From contig NZ_AVPL01000009.1 of the NCBI RefSeq assembly GCF_000768695.1, positions 21,335 through 85,334 of the forward strand: a stretch of 64,000 nucleotides of DNA, given 5' to 3'. The notes below the pieces were generated by a model. It saw nothing but the letters and a program-made list of their open reading frames with translations, made no database searches and was not told where the DNA came from. Below, piece after piece: positions 26,442 to 34,838 of the stretch. A program made the translations under genes and the position numbers. Position 1 is the first letter of the stretch. The number at the start of each line of letters is the position of its first letter. This stretch comes from Knoellia aerolata DSM 18566. GTDB lineage: Bacteria; Actinomycetota; Actinomycetes; Actinomycetales; Dermatophilaceae.

Positions 26442-26816
26442 GTGCCCACGTACGCCTACGCGTGCCGTGACTGTGACCACCGCTTCGAGGCGGTCCAGTC
26501 CTTCAGCGACGACTCGCTCTCGATCTGCCCGGAGTGCGGGGGGTCCCTGCGCAAGGTCTTCAACTCGGTCGGGGTCGTCTTCAAGGGCGGCGGGTTCTAC
26601 CGCAACGACTCGCGGGCCGCCTCGAGCAGCTCGTCACCGGCGGCTCCGTCCGGCGACGCCGGTTCCGGGTCCTCGTCCGGTTCCGACGCGGGCACCGGCA
26701 CGGGCAAGGGCAACGGCAAGGACTCCGGCTCGTCCGGCTCGTCCGGCTCGTCCGGCTCGTCCGGCTCGTCCACAGGAGCCTCGCCCACCCCGGCGTCGTC
26801 CACAGCCTCGGCCTGA
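26442..26816 (+). CDS. FmdB-family zinc ribbon protein with Ser/Gly-rich tail
   Basis: 124 residues; GTG with AGGAGGAA at 26431-26438. Residues 1-45 are the FmdB zinc ribbon with C8-x2-C11 (YACRDCDHRF) and C29-x2-C32 (CPECGG). The rest is a low-complexity tail of Ser, Gly, Ala and Thr that includes five GSS units encoded by a 9-bp tandem repeat (26729-26773). FmdB proteins are putative regulators of unknown function. In high-GC actinobacteria this gene often precedes a SAF-domain gene and mscL, as here. Confidence 0.9.
   Translation: MPTYAYACRDCDHRFEAVQSFSDDSLSICPECGGSLRKVFNSVGVVFKGGGFYRNDSRAASSSSSPAAPSGDAGSGSSSGSDAGTGTGKGNGKDSGSSGSSGSSGSSGSSTGASPTPASSTASA
26729..26773 (+). repeat. 9-bp tandem repeat inside the FmdB gene
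   Basis: GGCTCGTCC repeats five times in frame and encodes GSS units. Perfect short tandem repeats in a coding region can change copy number by slippage, but here the frame would be kept. Confidence 0.9.
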
Positions 26817-26856
26817 CCCCTGCCGGGCGCCGCTGCGCCGACCTAGCGTCGGCCCC

Positions 26857-27534
26857 ATGCCGCGACCACACCTCCCCAGCCTCCCGCGCCCCGGGCTCCT
26901 CGGCCCGTCGCGACGCGCGCGGTGGCGACGGTGGGCGCTGCGCCGGCTGGCCTCCGCAGCGTGCGCGGTCGCGGCCGTCGTCGTCCTCGTGGGAGTCGTG
27001 CGGCCACCACCGGCACCCACGACCCCGGTGGTCGTGGCGGCCCGGCACCTGGCGAGCGGCGCCGTCCTCGACGAGGAGGACCTCCGGGTCGTCGACGTGC
27101 CGCGCGACCCGCCACCGGTGGCGACCTCCACCGACCCGTCCGGCCTCGTCGGGCGGCGCCTGACCTCCAGGGTCACCCGCGGCGAGGTGGTCACGACCAC
27201 CCGGCTCGTGCCCCGCACCCCTGCCGACGGACTGCCATCCGGCACCGTCGCCGCCCACGTGCTCGTGGCCGACGAGCGCAGCCTCGACCTCGTTCCGGTC
27301 GGCCACCGGGTCACCCTGTACGCCGAGGTCGGCGGGGCGGCGCTGGCACGCGACGTGCTCGTCCTGGGCGTCGACACGCCCGAGGTGACCTCCGTGACGG
27401 GACCGTTACCGGGGACCGTCCCCGCCTCACGCGGCCTGGTGTGCGCCCTCACCGACGCCGACGTCGAGCGTGTCTTCGCAGGTCAACGACCGGAAGGTGG
27501 GGCCCCGCGGGTCCTGCCCGTGGTCACCGGTTGA
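26857..27534 (+). CDS. SAF-domain protein (CpaB/RcpC-like)
   Basis: 225 residues. TAGCGT (26844-26849) lies 7 bases before the ATG, so the start is probably leaderless. One N-terminal membrane helix (LASAACAVAAVVVLVGVV) follows a basic stretch. Residues about 60-120 are a SAF domain (VVVAARHLASGAVLDEEDLRVVDVP..., LVGRRLTSRVTRGEVVTTTRLV). CpaB/RcpC proteins stabilise Flp/Tad pilus secretin complexes, but no other pilus genes are near, and stand-alone SAF proteins next to fmdB and mscL are common in actinobacteria. The role is uncertain. Confidence 0.8.
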   Translation: MPRPHLPSLPRPGLLGPSRRARWRRWALRRLASAACAVAAVVVLVGVVRPPPAPTTPVVVAARHLASGAVLDEEDLRVVDVPRDPPPVATSTDPSGLVGRRLTSRVTRGEVVTTTRLVPRTPADGLPSGTVAAHVLVADERSLDLVPVGHRVTLYAEVGGAALARDVLVLGVDTPEVTSVTGPLPGTVPASRGLVCALTDADVERVFAGQRPEGGAPRVLPVVTG

Positions 27535-27665
27535 CCCGCCGGCGGCGTCGTCACCGCCGAGGCCGTGCGGTCCCTGTTTCGGGTCCGAAGCACCTTGTAC
27601 GGTGATCGCGCTCTGGCAGATGTTTGTCGGGCACCCATGTCTCCGACAGAAAAGGAATGATCCAC

Positions 27666-28034
27666 ATGAAGGGCTTCAAGGACTTCGTCATGCGTGGCAA
27701 CCTCGTCGAGCTCGCGGTGGCGTTCGTCATCGCCGGTGCGTTCGGCGAGGTCGTCAAGAAGATGGTCGACGTCATCATGGGCATCGTCGGCAAGGCCGGG
27801 GACCAGCCCGACTTCAACGCGTGGAAGCCGGCGGGCCTCCCGGTCGGTGCCTTCATCACCGCCCTCATCGCGTTCCTCGTCCTCGCCGCGGTCGTCTACT
27901 TCTTCGTCGTCAAGCCCTACGAGGCCGCCAAGGCACGTCTCTTCCCGGCCGAGACCGACGCCGACACCCAGGACCCGAACACCGAGCTCCTCAAGGAGAT
28001 CCGCGACAGCCTCCGCGCGCGTCCGAACCTCTGA
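27666..28034 (+). CDS. mscL: large-conductance mechanosensitive channel MscL
   Basis: 122 residues from the ATG at 27666, ten bases after AAAGGA (27650-27655). It begins MKGFKDFVMRGNLVELAVAFVIAGAFGEVV, the amphipathic N-terminal helix plus first membrane helix of MscL. The second helix is GAFITALIAFLVLAAVVYFFVVKPYEAAK, and the cytoplasmic helix bundle is at the end (NTELLKEIRDSLRAR). It protects against hypo-osmotic shock by opening under membrane tension. A TACGGT -10-like box lies at 27599-27604, and a TGTCGG/CCGACA hairpin at about 27626-27649 precedes the ribosome site. Confidence 0.94.
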   Translation: MKGFKDFVMRGNLVELAVAFVIAGAFGEVVKKMVDVIMGIVGKAGDQPDFNAWKPAGLPVGAFITALIAFLVLAAVVYFFVVKPYEAAKARLFPAETDADTQDPNTELLKEIRDSLRARPNL

Positions 28035-28066
28035 CTCCACCGCACCACCGCACCACCGCCTCGGGG

Positions 28067-28092
28067 CGGGAACCAGCACCTGCTGGTTCCCG
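28067..28092 (+). terminator. hairpin terminator after mscL
   Basis: A 12-bp perfect stem, CGGGAACCAGCA at 28067-28078 and its complement at 28081-28092, with a two-base loop (in practice a 4-6-base loop). Confidence 0.8.
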
Positions 28093-28147
28093 TCCCGCGT
28101 CGCGTCCACCCCCAGCCTCTTCCGCAACGTCAGCGTCAACGGCTGCC

Positions 28148-28173
28148 AGAACGACCACAGACGCAGACGCAAG
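28148..28173. repeat. REP-like element, partial copy 2
   Basis: GAACGACCACAGACGCAGACGCAAG resembles the right half of the 61.1-kb palindrome (GAACCCGACCATCC-ACGCAGACGCAAG). The left half is degenerate. It is intergenic between mscL and the small gene at 28192. Confidence 0.55.
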
Positions 28174-28191
28174 GGGGGAGAAGCGAGCGGG

Positions 28192-28488
28192 TCAGGACCA
28201 GTGCGGGGGGCGGTTCTCGCGGAGCCAGCGTGCCGAGGTGTCGTCCTCGCCCCGCTCCCCCCACCCCTCGTCGGTGTCGTCGCTCGTCTGCTCGACCGGT
28301 GTGCGCTCAGCGGCTGCGGCCTTCGGCGACGAGCCGTCGTCGATCTCCTCCGCCGGCGTCGTGTCCTCGGGCCCCCGCTCCTGCTCGCCCCGGGCCGCGG
28401 CGGGCACCCGGGGCCGGGCCGAGGTCAGGCCCTCGTCCGAACCGACCCGCTGCGGGGCGCTCGACGCGCGACGTGACCGCCCGGTCAT
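28192..28488 (-). CDS. short acidic/basic protein coupled to the DUF4011 helicase (unknown function)
   Basis: 98 residues; the ATG overlaps the helicase stop by four bases (28485-28488), so translation is probably coupled. It is hydrophilic: a basic N-terminus, an acidic middle (EEIDDGSSPK, SDDTDEGWGERGEDD) and an aromatic C-terminal end, ARWLRENRPPHWS. The tail looks like a short binding peptide and I believe similar ends occur in actinobacterial genes after this helicase, from memory only. Possible accessory factor of the helicase; no domain is recognised. Confidence 0.6.
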   Translation of the reverse strand: MTGRSRRASSAPQRVGSDEGLTSARPRVPAAARGEQERGPEDTTPAEEIDDGSSPKAAAAERTPVEQTSDDTDEGWGERGEDDTSARWLRENRPPHWS

Positions 28489-31400
28489 GAACGCCCGCGG
28501 TCGGCCATCGACCTGATCCGGGCGACGTCCCTCGCGGGGTCGCGGAAGGCGTCCCGGGTCCAGACCCGCACGTGCTGCCAGCCGAGCCGGCCGAGGTGCT
28601 CCGCACGGAGGCGGTCGCGGTCCCGGGCGCTGGACATCGCGGCATACTCCGGTCCATCCGACTCCACGGCGACGGCGAGCCGCCCCGGGTGGTTGGGGTC
28701 CTCGACCGCGAGGTCGATGGGGGCAGCCGACGAGCCGTAGCGCTCGTGCACGACGAGACCGGTGTCGCGCAGGCGCCTCGCGAACTCGGCCATGACGACC
28801 GACTGCGTCGGCGCGCTCGGCACGACATCGCCGGGCCCGCCCTCGACCGCGACGACGGTCGAGGTGGCGGCGTGCTCGAGGAAGTCGCGCAACATCTGGG
28901 CGCCGAGGGCCTTGAGCCGCGTCGGGTCGAGCTCGTCCGCACCGATGGACGACACGACGGTCATGCGCTTCTTGGCCCGGGTGATCGCGACGTTGAGGCG
29001 GCGTTCGCCACCTTCGGTGTTGAGCGGGCCGAAGCGGTGCAGCACCCGGCCGTGGGGGGTCTTGCCGTAGCCGACGGACAGGATGACCGCGTCCCGTTCG
29101 TCACCCTGGACGCGCTCGAGGTTCTTGACGAAGAAGCGTTCGTGGACGTCCTCGGTGAAGAAGGTCGCGGTCCTCGCGTCGAGCCCCTGGAGGGCCCGGC
29201 GCAGCGCGTCCTCGATCCGCTGGGTGTGAGCCAGCCCCAGCGCGATGACGCCGAGGCTCTCGCTGGGTCGGGTGCGGGCGTGCTCGAGGACCAGCTCGAC
29301 GACGCGGTCCACCTCGGCCTGCGTCGTCTCGACGCTCGCCGCTCCTTCGGTGAGGACGCCCACGCCGTCGACGAGCTCATGGCGGAGCACGGGCGCCGAG
29401 CCGGTCCCCGGGAAGGTGACGAGCGAGCCACCGTAGACGTGCTCGTTCGCGAACGAGATGAGCCGCTCGTCCTGCGAGCGGTAGTGCCACGAGAGGCGCC
29501 GGCTGGGCAGCGTCGCCGCGAGCACGTCGAGGATCGACTCGACGCCCTCGGTGAGCCCGTCGTCGGGCGCGGCCTCACCGCCGTCGGAGACCGTCGTGAA
29601 GAACGACGTCGGGGGCAGCTGCTTGGCGTCGCCGGCCAGCACCACCTGCCGCGCACGGGAGATCGCGGAGACCGCTTCGGCCGGGGGCACCTGGGACGCC
29701 TCGTCGAAGACGACCACGTCGAACCAGATGCCCGGTGGCAGCACGGAGGCGACGACGAGGGGGCTCATCACCCAGCACGGCCGCGACGCGGTGAGCAGCT
29801 CGCCGGCCACGGGGAAGAGGTCGCGCAGCGGTCGGTGGCGGCGTGACTTCGCCGCCTCGGCGCGCACGATGCTCTCCAGCTCGGGCGCGTCGGCCAGCAC
29901 CCGGTCGATGTTGGCGCGCACGGCGGCGCGGACGCGGGACGCGTTCTGCCGCAGGACCTCCCGGTCGGCGGAGGCGAACTCGCCGAGGGTCCGGCGCAGG
30001 TCCTCACCGTCGTGGGCGCCCACCCTGGGGTCGCGCAGGGAGATGTCGTCGAGCACCGAGCTCCACCAGACGAAGTCGGCCTCGCTCGCGACGTCGTCGG
30101 CGGGCACACGGCGGGTGGCGAGGTCCTCGAGCAGTGAGCCGAGGCCCGCGTCGCGCATCGACTCGACCGGGCCGATGATCGACGGGACGACGGCGAGCCG
30201 GTCGGGGGCGTCGGCGAGCGCCTGGAGGCGGTCACGCAGCTCGTCGCGCGGCACGTCGAGCAGCGACATGGGCGCCTCGGTGCGCGGCACGCGGTCGTCC
30301 AGCCACCCGAGGTCGGCGGCGAGGGCGGCGTACGCGTCGGTGGCCCGGTCGAGGTCGGCGGGCATCTCCGGGCGCCCGCCGGCACCGGCCATCTCCTTCC
30401 ACGCACTCCTCTGCTCGCTCGCGGAGAGCAGGGCCGCATGCAGGTCGGCCGGTGGGCGGCCGGGCCGCACGTGGCGACGGACCTGGCGCCGCAGCCCGCG
30501 ACGCTCCCACCACCCGAGCTCGGAGCCGACGGAGGACCGGTAGTCCGCGGTGCCGGTCGCCGCGACGAAGTCGCCCAGCGGGACGTCGAAGATCTCAGGC
30601 CGGAACGTCTCGAGCGTGTCGCGCACCTGCGCCACGGTGTCGAGGATGCGCCCCCACTCCCGCACCGTGCGCGACGGCGGGAGCCGGAGGCCGGTGAAGA
30701 CGTCGCGCAGGGTCTGGCCGACGTCCTCGATCGCGGAGCCGGACCAGCGCTCCACGAGCTCGCGGGCCCGGATCGCCTCCTCGGGGGTGCGCACGGTCGC
30801 GCCGTACCAGGGGTCCGCCCCGCGGTCGGTGCGCCACGCGCCGAGGGAGGCGACCCGCGTCATCTCGCGGGCGAGCACCTCGAACCGCTCGCGCGGCAGG
30901 GACTGGAGCGCCTCACCCCGGATCCTGACCCGCGAGTGCGGGGGTCGCGGCGTCGTGCCGAGGCCGCTGATGGCCTCCTGCACGTCGTGGACGGACACCC
31001 CCCACGGGTGCCGGGGCTCGTGCATCGCCTCGAGGTGCTCGCGCAGGGACGAGGCGGTCGACCGCAGCCGGTCGACGTCGCGGCTCGCCGGGTCGGCGGG
31101 GCGCGGGGAGCCGCCCGGCAGGGTGTCGGCGAGCTCGGTCGCGATCCGGCGCCGGCCGCGGGGGCCGTCGTGCAGGTCGAGGACGAGGTCACCGAGCCCG
31201 ATCCGGTCGAGGCGCCCGACCACGGCGTCGATCGCCGCCCGCTTCTCGGCGACGAAGAGCACGCGCTTGCCGTCGGCCGCCAGCGACGCGACGAGGTTGG
31301 CGATCGTCTGCGACTTCCCGGTACCGGGGGGGCCGTGGATGACGAGGTGGGCGCCGGAGCGGGCGGCCTCGATGGCCTCCTGCTGGGAGGAGTCGGCGTC

Positions 31401-32237
31401 GAGGACGAGCAGGCCCTTGGCGGGGTCGGGCACGACGTCGTCGGCGCGGCCGGGGAGCTCGTGCCGCACGGAGCGCTGCGCCGTGGCGTCGCCGGCGATG
31501 GCGGCGATGACGTCGTGGTCCGCAAGGGCGTCACCGTGCGCGGCGAGGTCGGCGACCATCGGCAGCTTCGCGTAGGAGAACGTCCCGAGGACGATGCGCG
31601 GCGTCACGGCGAAGTCGGGCACGGAGGCGCACGCCTCGGTCAGCGCGGCGTACGCAGGGTACGGGTCGAACCCGCCGGGACGGAAGGCGAGCGACTCGAG
31701 CTTCTCGGTGTCGATGCTGACGCCCTGCTCCGAGGCGAGGTAGTGCTCGAGGACGGGGTTGAGCTCGATCTCGTCGCCGAGGTCGAGCTCGTAGTCGTCG
31801 TGCTGCGGCGTGGTCGGTCGCAGGGTGCAGCTGCGCAGCAGCACGGGCGCCGCGGGCTCTCGCGCGACGGCCGCTCCGCGACCCCGGCCGAGGCTCCACG
31901 TCGCCATCCCCACGGCGACGAAGCCGGTGTCGATGCCGCGCTCCTCCCGCAGCTCGCGGGCCTTGGCCGCGATGGTGCGGGCGCGGCGGCGGGCCTCGTC
32001 GAAGGCCGCCGGCTCCCGGACGAGGTCGGACAGTCGGGTGGGCCGGCCGGCGAGGAGCATGGCCACACCGCCCGGGTGCGCCGTCGTGAGGTCGAGGGTG
32101 CCCGTGGGCAGGTCGCGGTACCAGAGCAGGGTGTTGCGCCCGCCGAGGTCGACGAGATGCCTGGTCCACCCCTCGACGGCGTGGCGGACCTTCTCGGTCC
32201 GCGAGTCGATCTCTGACTGCGGTCCGGTCTCACTCAC
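28485..32237 (-). CDS. DUF4011-helicase-nuclease protein, similar in architecture to the Hhe antiphage protein
   Basis: 1250 residues, GTG start; TAGCCT six bases upstream suggests a leaderless start. N-terminal DUF4011 (VEGWTRHLVDLGGRNTLLWYRD). Superfamily I helicase: Walker A GPPGTGKSQTIANLV near residues 300-310, Walker B VVVFDEASQVPPAEA near 845, GDAKQLPPTSFF near 868, and FFVKNLERVQGDERDAVILSVGYG plus RRLNVAITRAKKRM near 1040-1110. The C-terminal about 90 residues are an endonuclease-like fold (VAVESDGPEYAA...RDRDRLRAEHLGRLGWQHVRVWTRDAF), of the Vsr/MTES_1575 type. A DUF4011-helicase-Vsr protein (hhe) has been reported as a single-gene antiphage system. Whether this one defends, or is a chromosomal repair helicase, cannot be decided here. 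Confidence 0.9.
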   Translation of the reverse strand: MSETGPQSEIDSRTEKVRHAVEGWTRHLVDLGGRNTLLWYRDLPTGTLDLTTAHPGGVAMLLAGRPTRLSDLVREPAAFDEARRRARTIAAKARELREERGIDTGFVAVGMATWSLGRGRGAAVAREPAAPVLLRSCTLRPTTPQHDDYELDLGDEIELNPVLEHYLASEQGVSIDTEKLESLAFRPGGFDPYPAYAALTEACASVPDFAVTPRIVLGTFSYAKLPMVADLAAHGDALADHDVIAAIAGDATAQRSVRHELPGRADDVVPDPAKGLLVLDADSSQQEAIEAARSGAHLVIHGPPGTGKSQTIANLVASLAADGKRVLFVAEKRAAIDAVVGRLDRIGLGDLVLDLHDGPRGRRRIATELADTLPGGSPRPADPASRDVDRLRSTASSLREHLEAMHEPRHPWGVSVHDVQEAISGLGTTPRPPHSRVRIRGEALQSLPRERFEVLAREMTRVASLGAWRTDRGADPWYGATVRTPEEAIRARELVERWSGSAIEDVGQTLRDVFTGLRLPPSRTVREWGRILDTVAQVRDTLETFRPEIFDVPLGDFVAATGTADYRSSVGSELGWWERRGLRRQVRRHVRPGRPPADLHAALLSASEQRSAWKEMAGAGGRPEMPADLDRATDAYAALAADLGWLDDRVPRTEAPMSLLDVPRDELRDRLQALADAPDRLAVVPSIIGPVESMRDAGLGSLLEDLATRRVPADDVASEADFVWWSSVLDDISLRDPRVGAHDGEDLRRTLGEFASADREVLRQNASRVRAAVRANIDRVLADAPELESIVRAEAAKSRRHRPLRDLFPVAGELLTASRPCWVMSPLVVASVLPPGIWFDVVVFDEASQVPPAEAVSAISRARQVVLAGDAKQLPPTSFFTTVSDGGEAAPDDGLTEGVESILDVLAATLPSRRLSWHYRSQDERLISFANEHVYGGSLVTFPGTGSAPVLRHELVDGVGVLTEGAASVETTQAEVDRVVELVLEHARTRPSESLGVIALGLAHTQRIEDALRRALQGLDARTATFFTEDVHERFFVKNLERVQGDERDAVILSVGYGKTPHGRVLHRFGPLNTEGGERRLNVAITRAKKRMTVVSSIGADELDPTRLKALGAQMLRDFLEHAATSTVVAVEGGPGDVVPSAPTQSVVMAEFARRLRDTGLVVHERYGSSAAPIDLAVEDPNHPGRLAVAVESDGPEYAAMSSARDRDRLRAEHLGRLGWQHVRVWTRDAFRDPARDVARIRSMADRGRS

Positions 32238-32334
32238 CTGAGCAGGCTAACAACGACAGGCGCGTATGCCGTGTGCCGCCACCCTGCGGGCAGCCTCCCC
32301 GACCGACGTGGCCGGGATCGGGGAGGATGGCGGC

Positions 32335-33156
32335 ATGTCACAGGATGCAGCGCAGGACCCCGGGTCCGCCACGACCGGGCTCGTCCGGGTCGTCCGCCAC
32401 GACGACGGGGTCGCCGAGATCGTCCTCGACCGGCCGGAGGCGATGAACGCCGTCTCGACCGCGATGGCCCGGGCCCTCACCGAGGCCGCCCAGGGTCTCG
32501 CCGACGACGACACGGTCCGCGCGGTCGTCGTCTCGTCGTCGCACCCCAAGGCGTTCTGCGTGGGCGCCGACCTCAAGGAACGCAATCGGCTCACCGACGA
32601 CGAGCTGCGGGCCCAGCGCCCCGGCAACCGGGCGGCATACGGCAGCGTCCTGGACCTGCCCGTGCCGGTCATCGCCGCGGTGGGCGGCTACGCGCTCGGG
32701 GGCGGCTGCGAGATCGCCCTGTCGTGCGACCTCATCGTCGCGTCCCCGCGTGCCACGTTCGCGCTGCCCGAGGTGTCGGTCGGCGTCATCCCCGGGGGTG
32801 GCGGGACCCAGCTCCTCACCCGCCGCATCGGCTGGTCGCGCGCCGCCGACCTCATCTTCACGGCCCGCCGGGTCGACGGCATGGAGGCCCTCGCCCTCGG
32901 CCTCGCGGACCGGGTCGTCGAGGACCCGCGCGCGGCGGCGCTCGAGATCGCGGCGACGATCGCGGCGCACTCCCCCGTGGGCGTGCGCAACGCCAAGGCG
33001 GCGATGCGCGCCGGCATGGACGTCTCCCTGGCCGACGGGCTGGACCTCGAGGACGCCCGGTGGCACGACACCGCCTTCAGCCCGGACCGCGCCGAGGGCG
33101 TCGCGGCGTTCGCGGAGAAGCGCCGGCCCCGCTGGCCCGGGGTCAGCGCTCGCTGA
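32335..33156 (+). CDS. enoyl-CoA hydratase/isomerase family protein
   Basis: 273 residues; ATG with GGGGAGG at 32321-32327. Crotonase fold: IVLDRPEAMNAVSTAMARALTEA, then FCVGADLKER (oxyanion hole), AVGGYALGGGCEIALSCDLIVASPRATFALPEVSVGVIPGGGGTQLLTRRIG with the catalytic-site Glu in LPEV. It probably hydrates 2-enoyl-CoA in fatty-acid or amino-acid breakdown. Its end overlaps the convergent MFS gene by 14 bases. It is transcribed away from the helicase. Confidence 0.92.
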   Translation: MSQDAAQDPGSATTGLVRVVRHDDGVAEIVLDRPEAMNAVSTAMARALTEAAQGLADDDTVRAVVVSSSHPKAFCVGADLKERNRLTDDELRAQRPGNRAAYGSVLDLPVPVIAAVGGYALGGGCEIALSCDLIVASPRATFALPEVSVGVIPGGGGTQLLTRRIGWSRAADLIFTARRVDGMEALALGLADRVVEDPRAAALEIAATIAAHSPVGVRNAKAAMRAGMDVSLADGLDLEDARWHDTAFSPDRAEGVAAFAEKRRPRWPGVSAR

Positions 33157-34420
33157 CCTCACCCGTCCCGCGCAGCACGACGGCGAGGACGCCGATGGCA
33201 AGGGCGACGACGAGCGCCGCGAACGCGAGCGCCTGGAAGCTCGCCACGTCGACGACGACGCCGGCGAGCGCTCCGCCGAGCCCGGCGGTCAGCCCCATGA
33301 CGAGGTCGCTCGCACCCTGCGCGCCCGGTCGCTCGGCGGCCGGGAGTGCCGCGGTGAGCATCGTGGAACCGGAGACGAGCGTGCACGACCAGCCCAGCCC
33401 GAGCAGGAAGAGCGCGACGAGCAGCCCCGTCGAGTGCCCCTCCGGGGCCGAGGAGGCGAGCAGCGTGGCGGCGGCGAGCACGGCCGACCCGACGATCGCG
33501 ACCGCGCGGCCACCGAGCCGGTCCACGGCGAGCCCGGTCAGCGGTGAGAAGGCGAACATCCCGAGGATGTGGACGCTGATGACGAACCCGATGACGGTGA
33601 GGTCGGCCTGGCCGTGCCGCATGTGCAGCGGCGTCATCACCATGACGCTCACCATGACCATGTGCCCGAGGGCCAGGGTCATCAGGCCGAGCAGGGCCCG
33701 GGGATGGCCGGCGACGACGCGCAGGCCGCGGCCCACCCGGCCGTGCGTGCGACCGGAGGCGCCGGGGTCGGCCGCGACGGCGCGACGCCTGGCCTCGACC
33801 AGGGGGTCGGGGCGCAGCCGCACGAGCAGGACCGTGATGGCGAGCAGCAGCCCGACGAGCGAGAAGACGAACGGCCCGGTGAGCCGGGGCAGCCCGAGCA
33901 GCCGCGACACCGGCTCGCTCGGGCCGACGAGGTTCGGTCCGACGACGCTCCCGATGGTCGTGGCCCAGACGACGAGGCTGATGTCGCGGCCGCGGTGGGC
34001 AGGAGCGGCGAGGTCCGCCGCGGCATACCTCGCCTGGTTGTTCGACGCCGTGGAGCCACCGAAGAGCAGGCTGGCGACGAGCAGCAGCGCGAAGCTCCCG
34101 ACGACCCCCGACGTGATGAGACCGAGCGCGCCGACGAAGGCGAGGCCGTAGCCGAGCACGAGCCCGTGCCGCCGCCCGCGCGCCGCACTGAGCCGGGCCA
34201 TCGGGACGGCGATGAGGGCGGAGCCGAGAACCTGGAACGTCGAGCCCAGCCCGGCATACGTCGGCGAGCCGCTGATCTCCTCGGCGAGCAGCGCGCCCAC
34301 GGCGACCCCACTGGCGAGGGAGATCCCGCCGAGCACCTGCGACATCGACAGGGTCGCGACGGTGCGCCGCTGCACGAGGTCGCGCTGTCCGCTCACCTCC
34401 GTGCCCCCGCTCGCCGTCAC
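33143..34420 (-). CDS. MFS transporter
   Basis: 425 residues, GTG start. Twelve membrane helices; the loop between helices 2 and 3 has MARLSAARGRRHGLVLGYG (MFS motif A-like), and helix 4-5 GGSTASNNQARYAAADLAAPAHRGRDIS. The substrate is unknown; the general shape is that of DHA-type drug exporters. It lies just upstream of tRNA-Arg on the other strand. A CGGCATAC copy falls in its start region and two more lie inside it. Confidence 0.9.
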   Translation of the reverse strand: MTASGGTEVSGQRDLVQRRTVATLSMSQVLGGISLASGVAVGALLAEEISGSPTYAGLGSTFQVLGSALIAVPMARLSAARGRRHGLVLGYGLAFVGALGLITSGVVGSFALLLVASLLFGGSTASNNQARYAAADLAAPAHRGRDISLVVWATTIGSVVGPNLVGPSEPVSRLLGLPRLTGPFVFSLVGLLLAITVLLVRLRPDPLVEARRRAVAADPGASGRTHGRVGRGLRVVAGHPRALLGLMTLALGHMVMVSVMVMTPLHMRHGQADLTVIGFVISVHILGMFAFSPLTGLAVDRLGGRAVAIVGSAVLAAATLLASSAPEGHSTGLLVALFLLGLGWSCTLVSGSTMLTAALPAAERPGAQGASDLVMGLTAGLGGALAGVVVDVASFQALAFAALVVALAIGVLAVVLRGTGEVSER

Positions 34421-34524
34421 CCGCCCGAGTATGCCGTCCGCCCGGCCCGGTTCGTCGCCGACAGTCGGTGCGCATCCCGCTCACGGGCGTCAACTAGGCT
34501 GGTATGCGGCCTTCGGGCCTCCCC

Positions 34525-34596
34525 GCCCTCGTAGCTCAGGGGAAGAGCACTTCTCTCCTAAAGAAGGTGTCGCGTGTTCGAATCACGCCGAGGGCA
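34525..34596 (+). tRNA. tRNA-Arg (anticodon CCT)
   Basis: Acceptor GCCCTCG pairs with CGAGGGC; the D arm is GCTC/GAGC, the anticodon stem CTTCT/AGAAG with loop CTCCTAA gives CCT (codon AGG), and the T arm is CGTGTTCGAATCACG. The discriminator is A. TAGGCT at about 34496-34501 may be its -10 box. An integrase remnant begins immediately downstream, so its 3' end is a likely attachment site. Confidence 0.95.
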
Positions 34597-34612
34597 CCCT
34601 GTCCGACCTGCG

Positions 34613-34718
34613 GAAACGCGACGATGGACTCGTGGCCCCTCGCCTTCTGGATGAAGCGCAGGTCCGCCCCAGCCATCCGCGCCAGCCTGCCGAACGTGCG
34701 CCGCAGGTCGGGGCTCAT
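34613..34718 (-). pseudogene. remnant of a tyrosine recombinase (phage/island integrase)
   Basis: Only about 33 codons are recognisable: SPDLRRTFGRLARMAGADLRFIQKARGHESI on the minus strand, ending next to tRNA-Arg. This corresponds to the HDLRHTFASLA...G-DL-IQ--LGH-S segment that carries the second catalytic Arg and His in tyrosine recombinases. The first His of HxxR is Pro here, and the catalytic Tyr and the N-terminal domains are missing. The position at a tRNA 3' end is classic for integrases. The reading frame continues into the tRNA, showing it is no longer a gene. Confidence 0.75.
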
Positions 34719-34838
34719 CTCGCCGGGCTCTTCCTCTCGCTCACCAATCTCCATACTCTGGCATTCGTTCACGGTTCCTCGCGGCCGGTCAGCGTCGGGC
34801 CACCACCTGGGCTACGCCTCGGACACTTTGGAGATCTC

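Noticed and set aside
26729..26773. CRISPR-like direct repeats
   Set aside because: The 9-bp units are contiguous, in frame, and without spacers; it is a Gly-Ser coding microsatellite. No CRISPR array was seen anywhere in the window.
30438..32216. 592-codon plus-strand frame antisense to the DUF4011 helicase
   Set aside because: Shadow frame; the minus strand encodes clear helicase motifs.
34212..34838. N-terminal extension of the M28 peptidase frame through tRNA-Arg
   Set aside because: The frame crosses the tRNA and integrase scar; the signal peptide and ribosome site fix the start at 34839.
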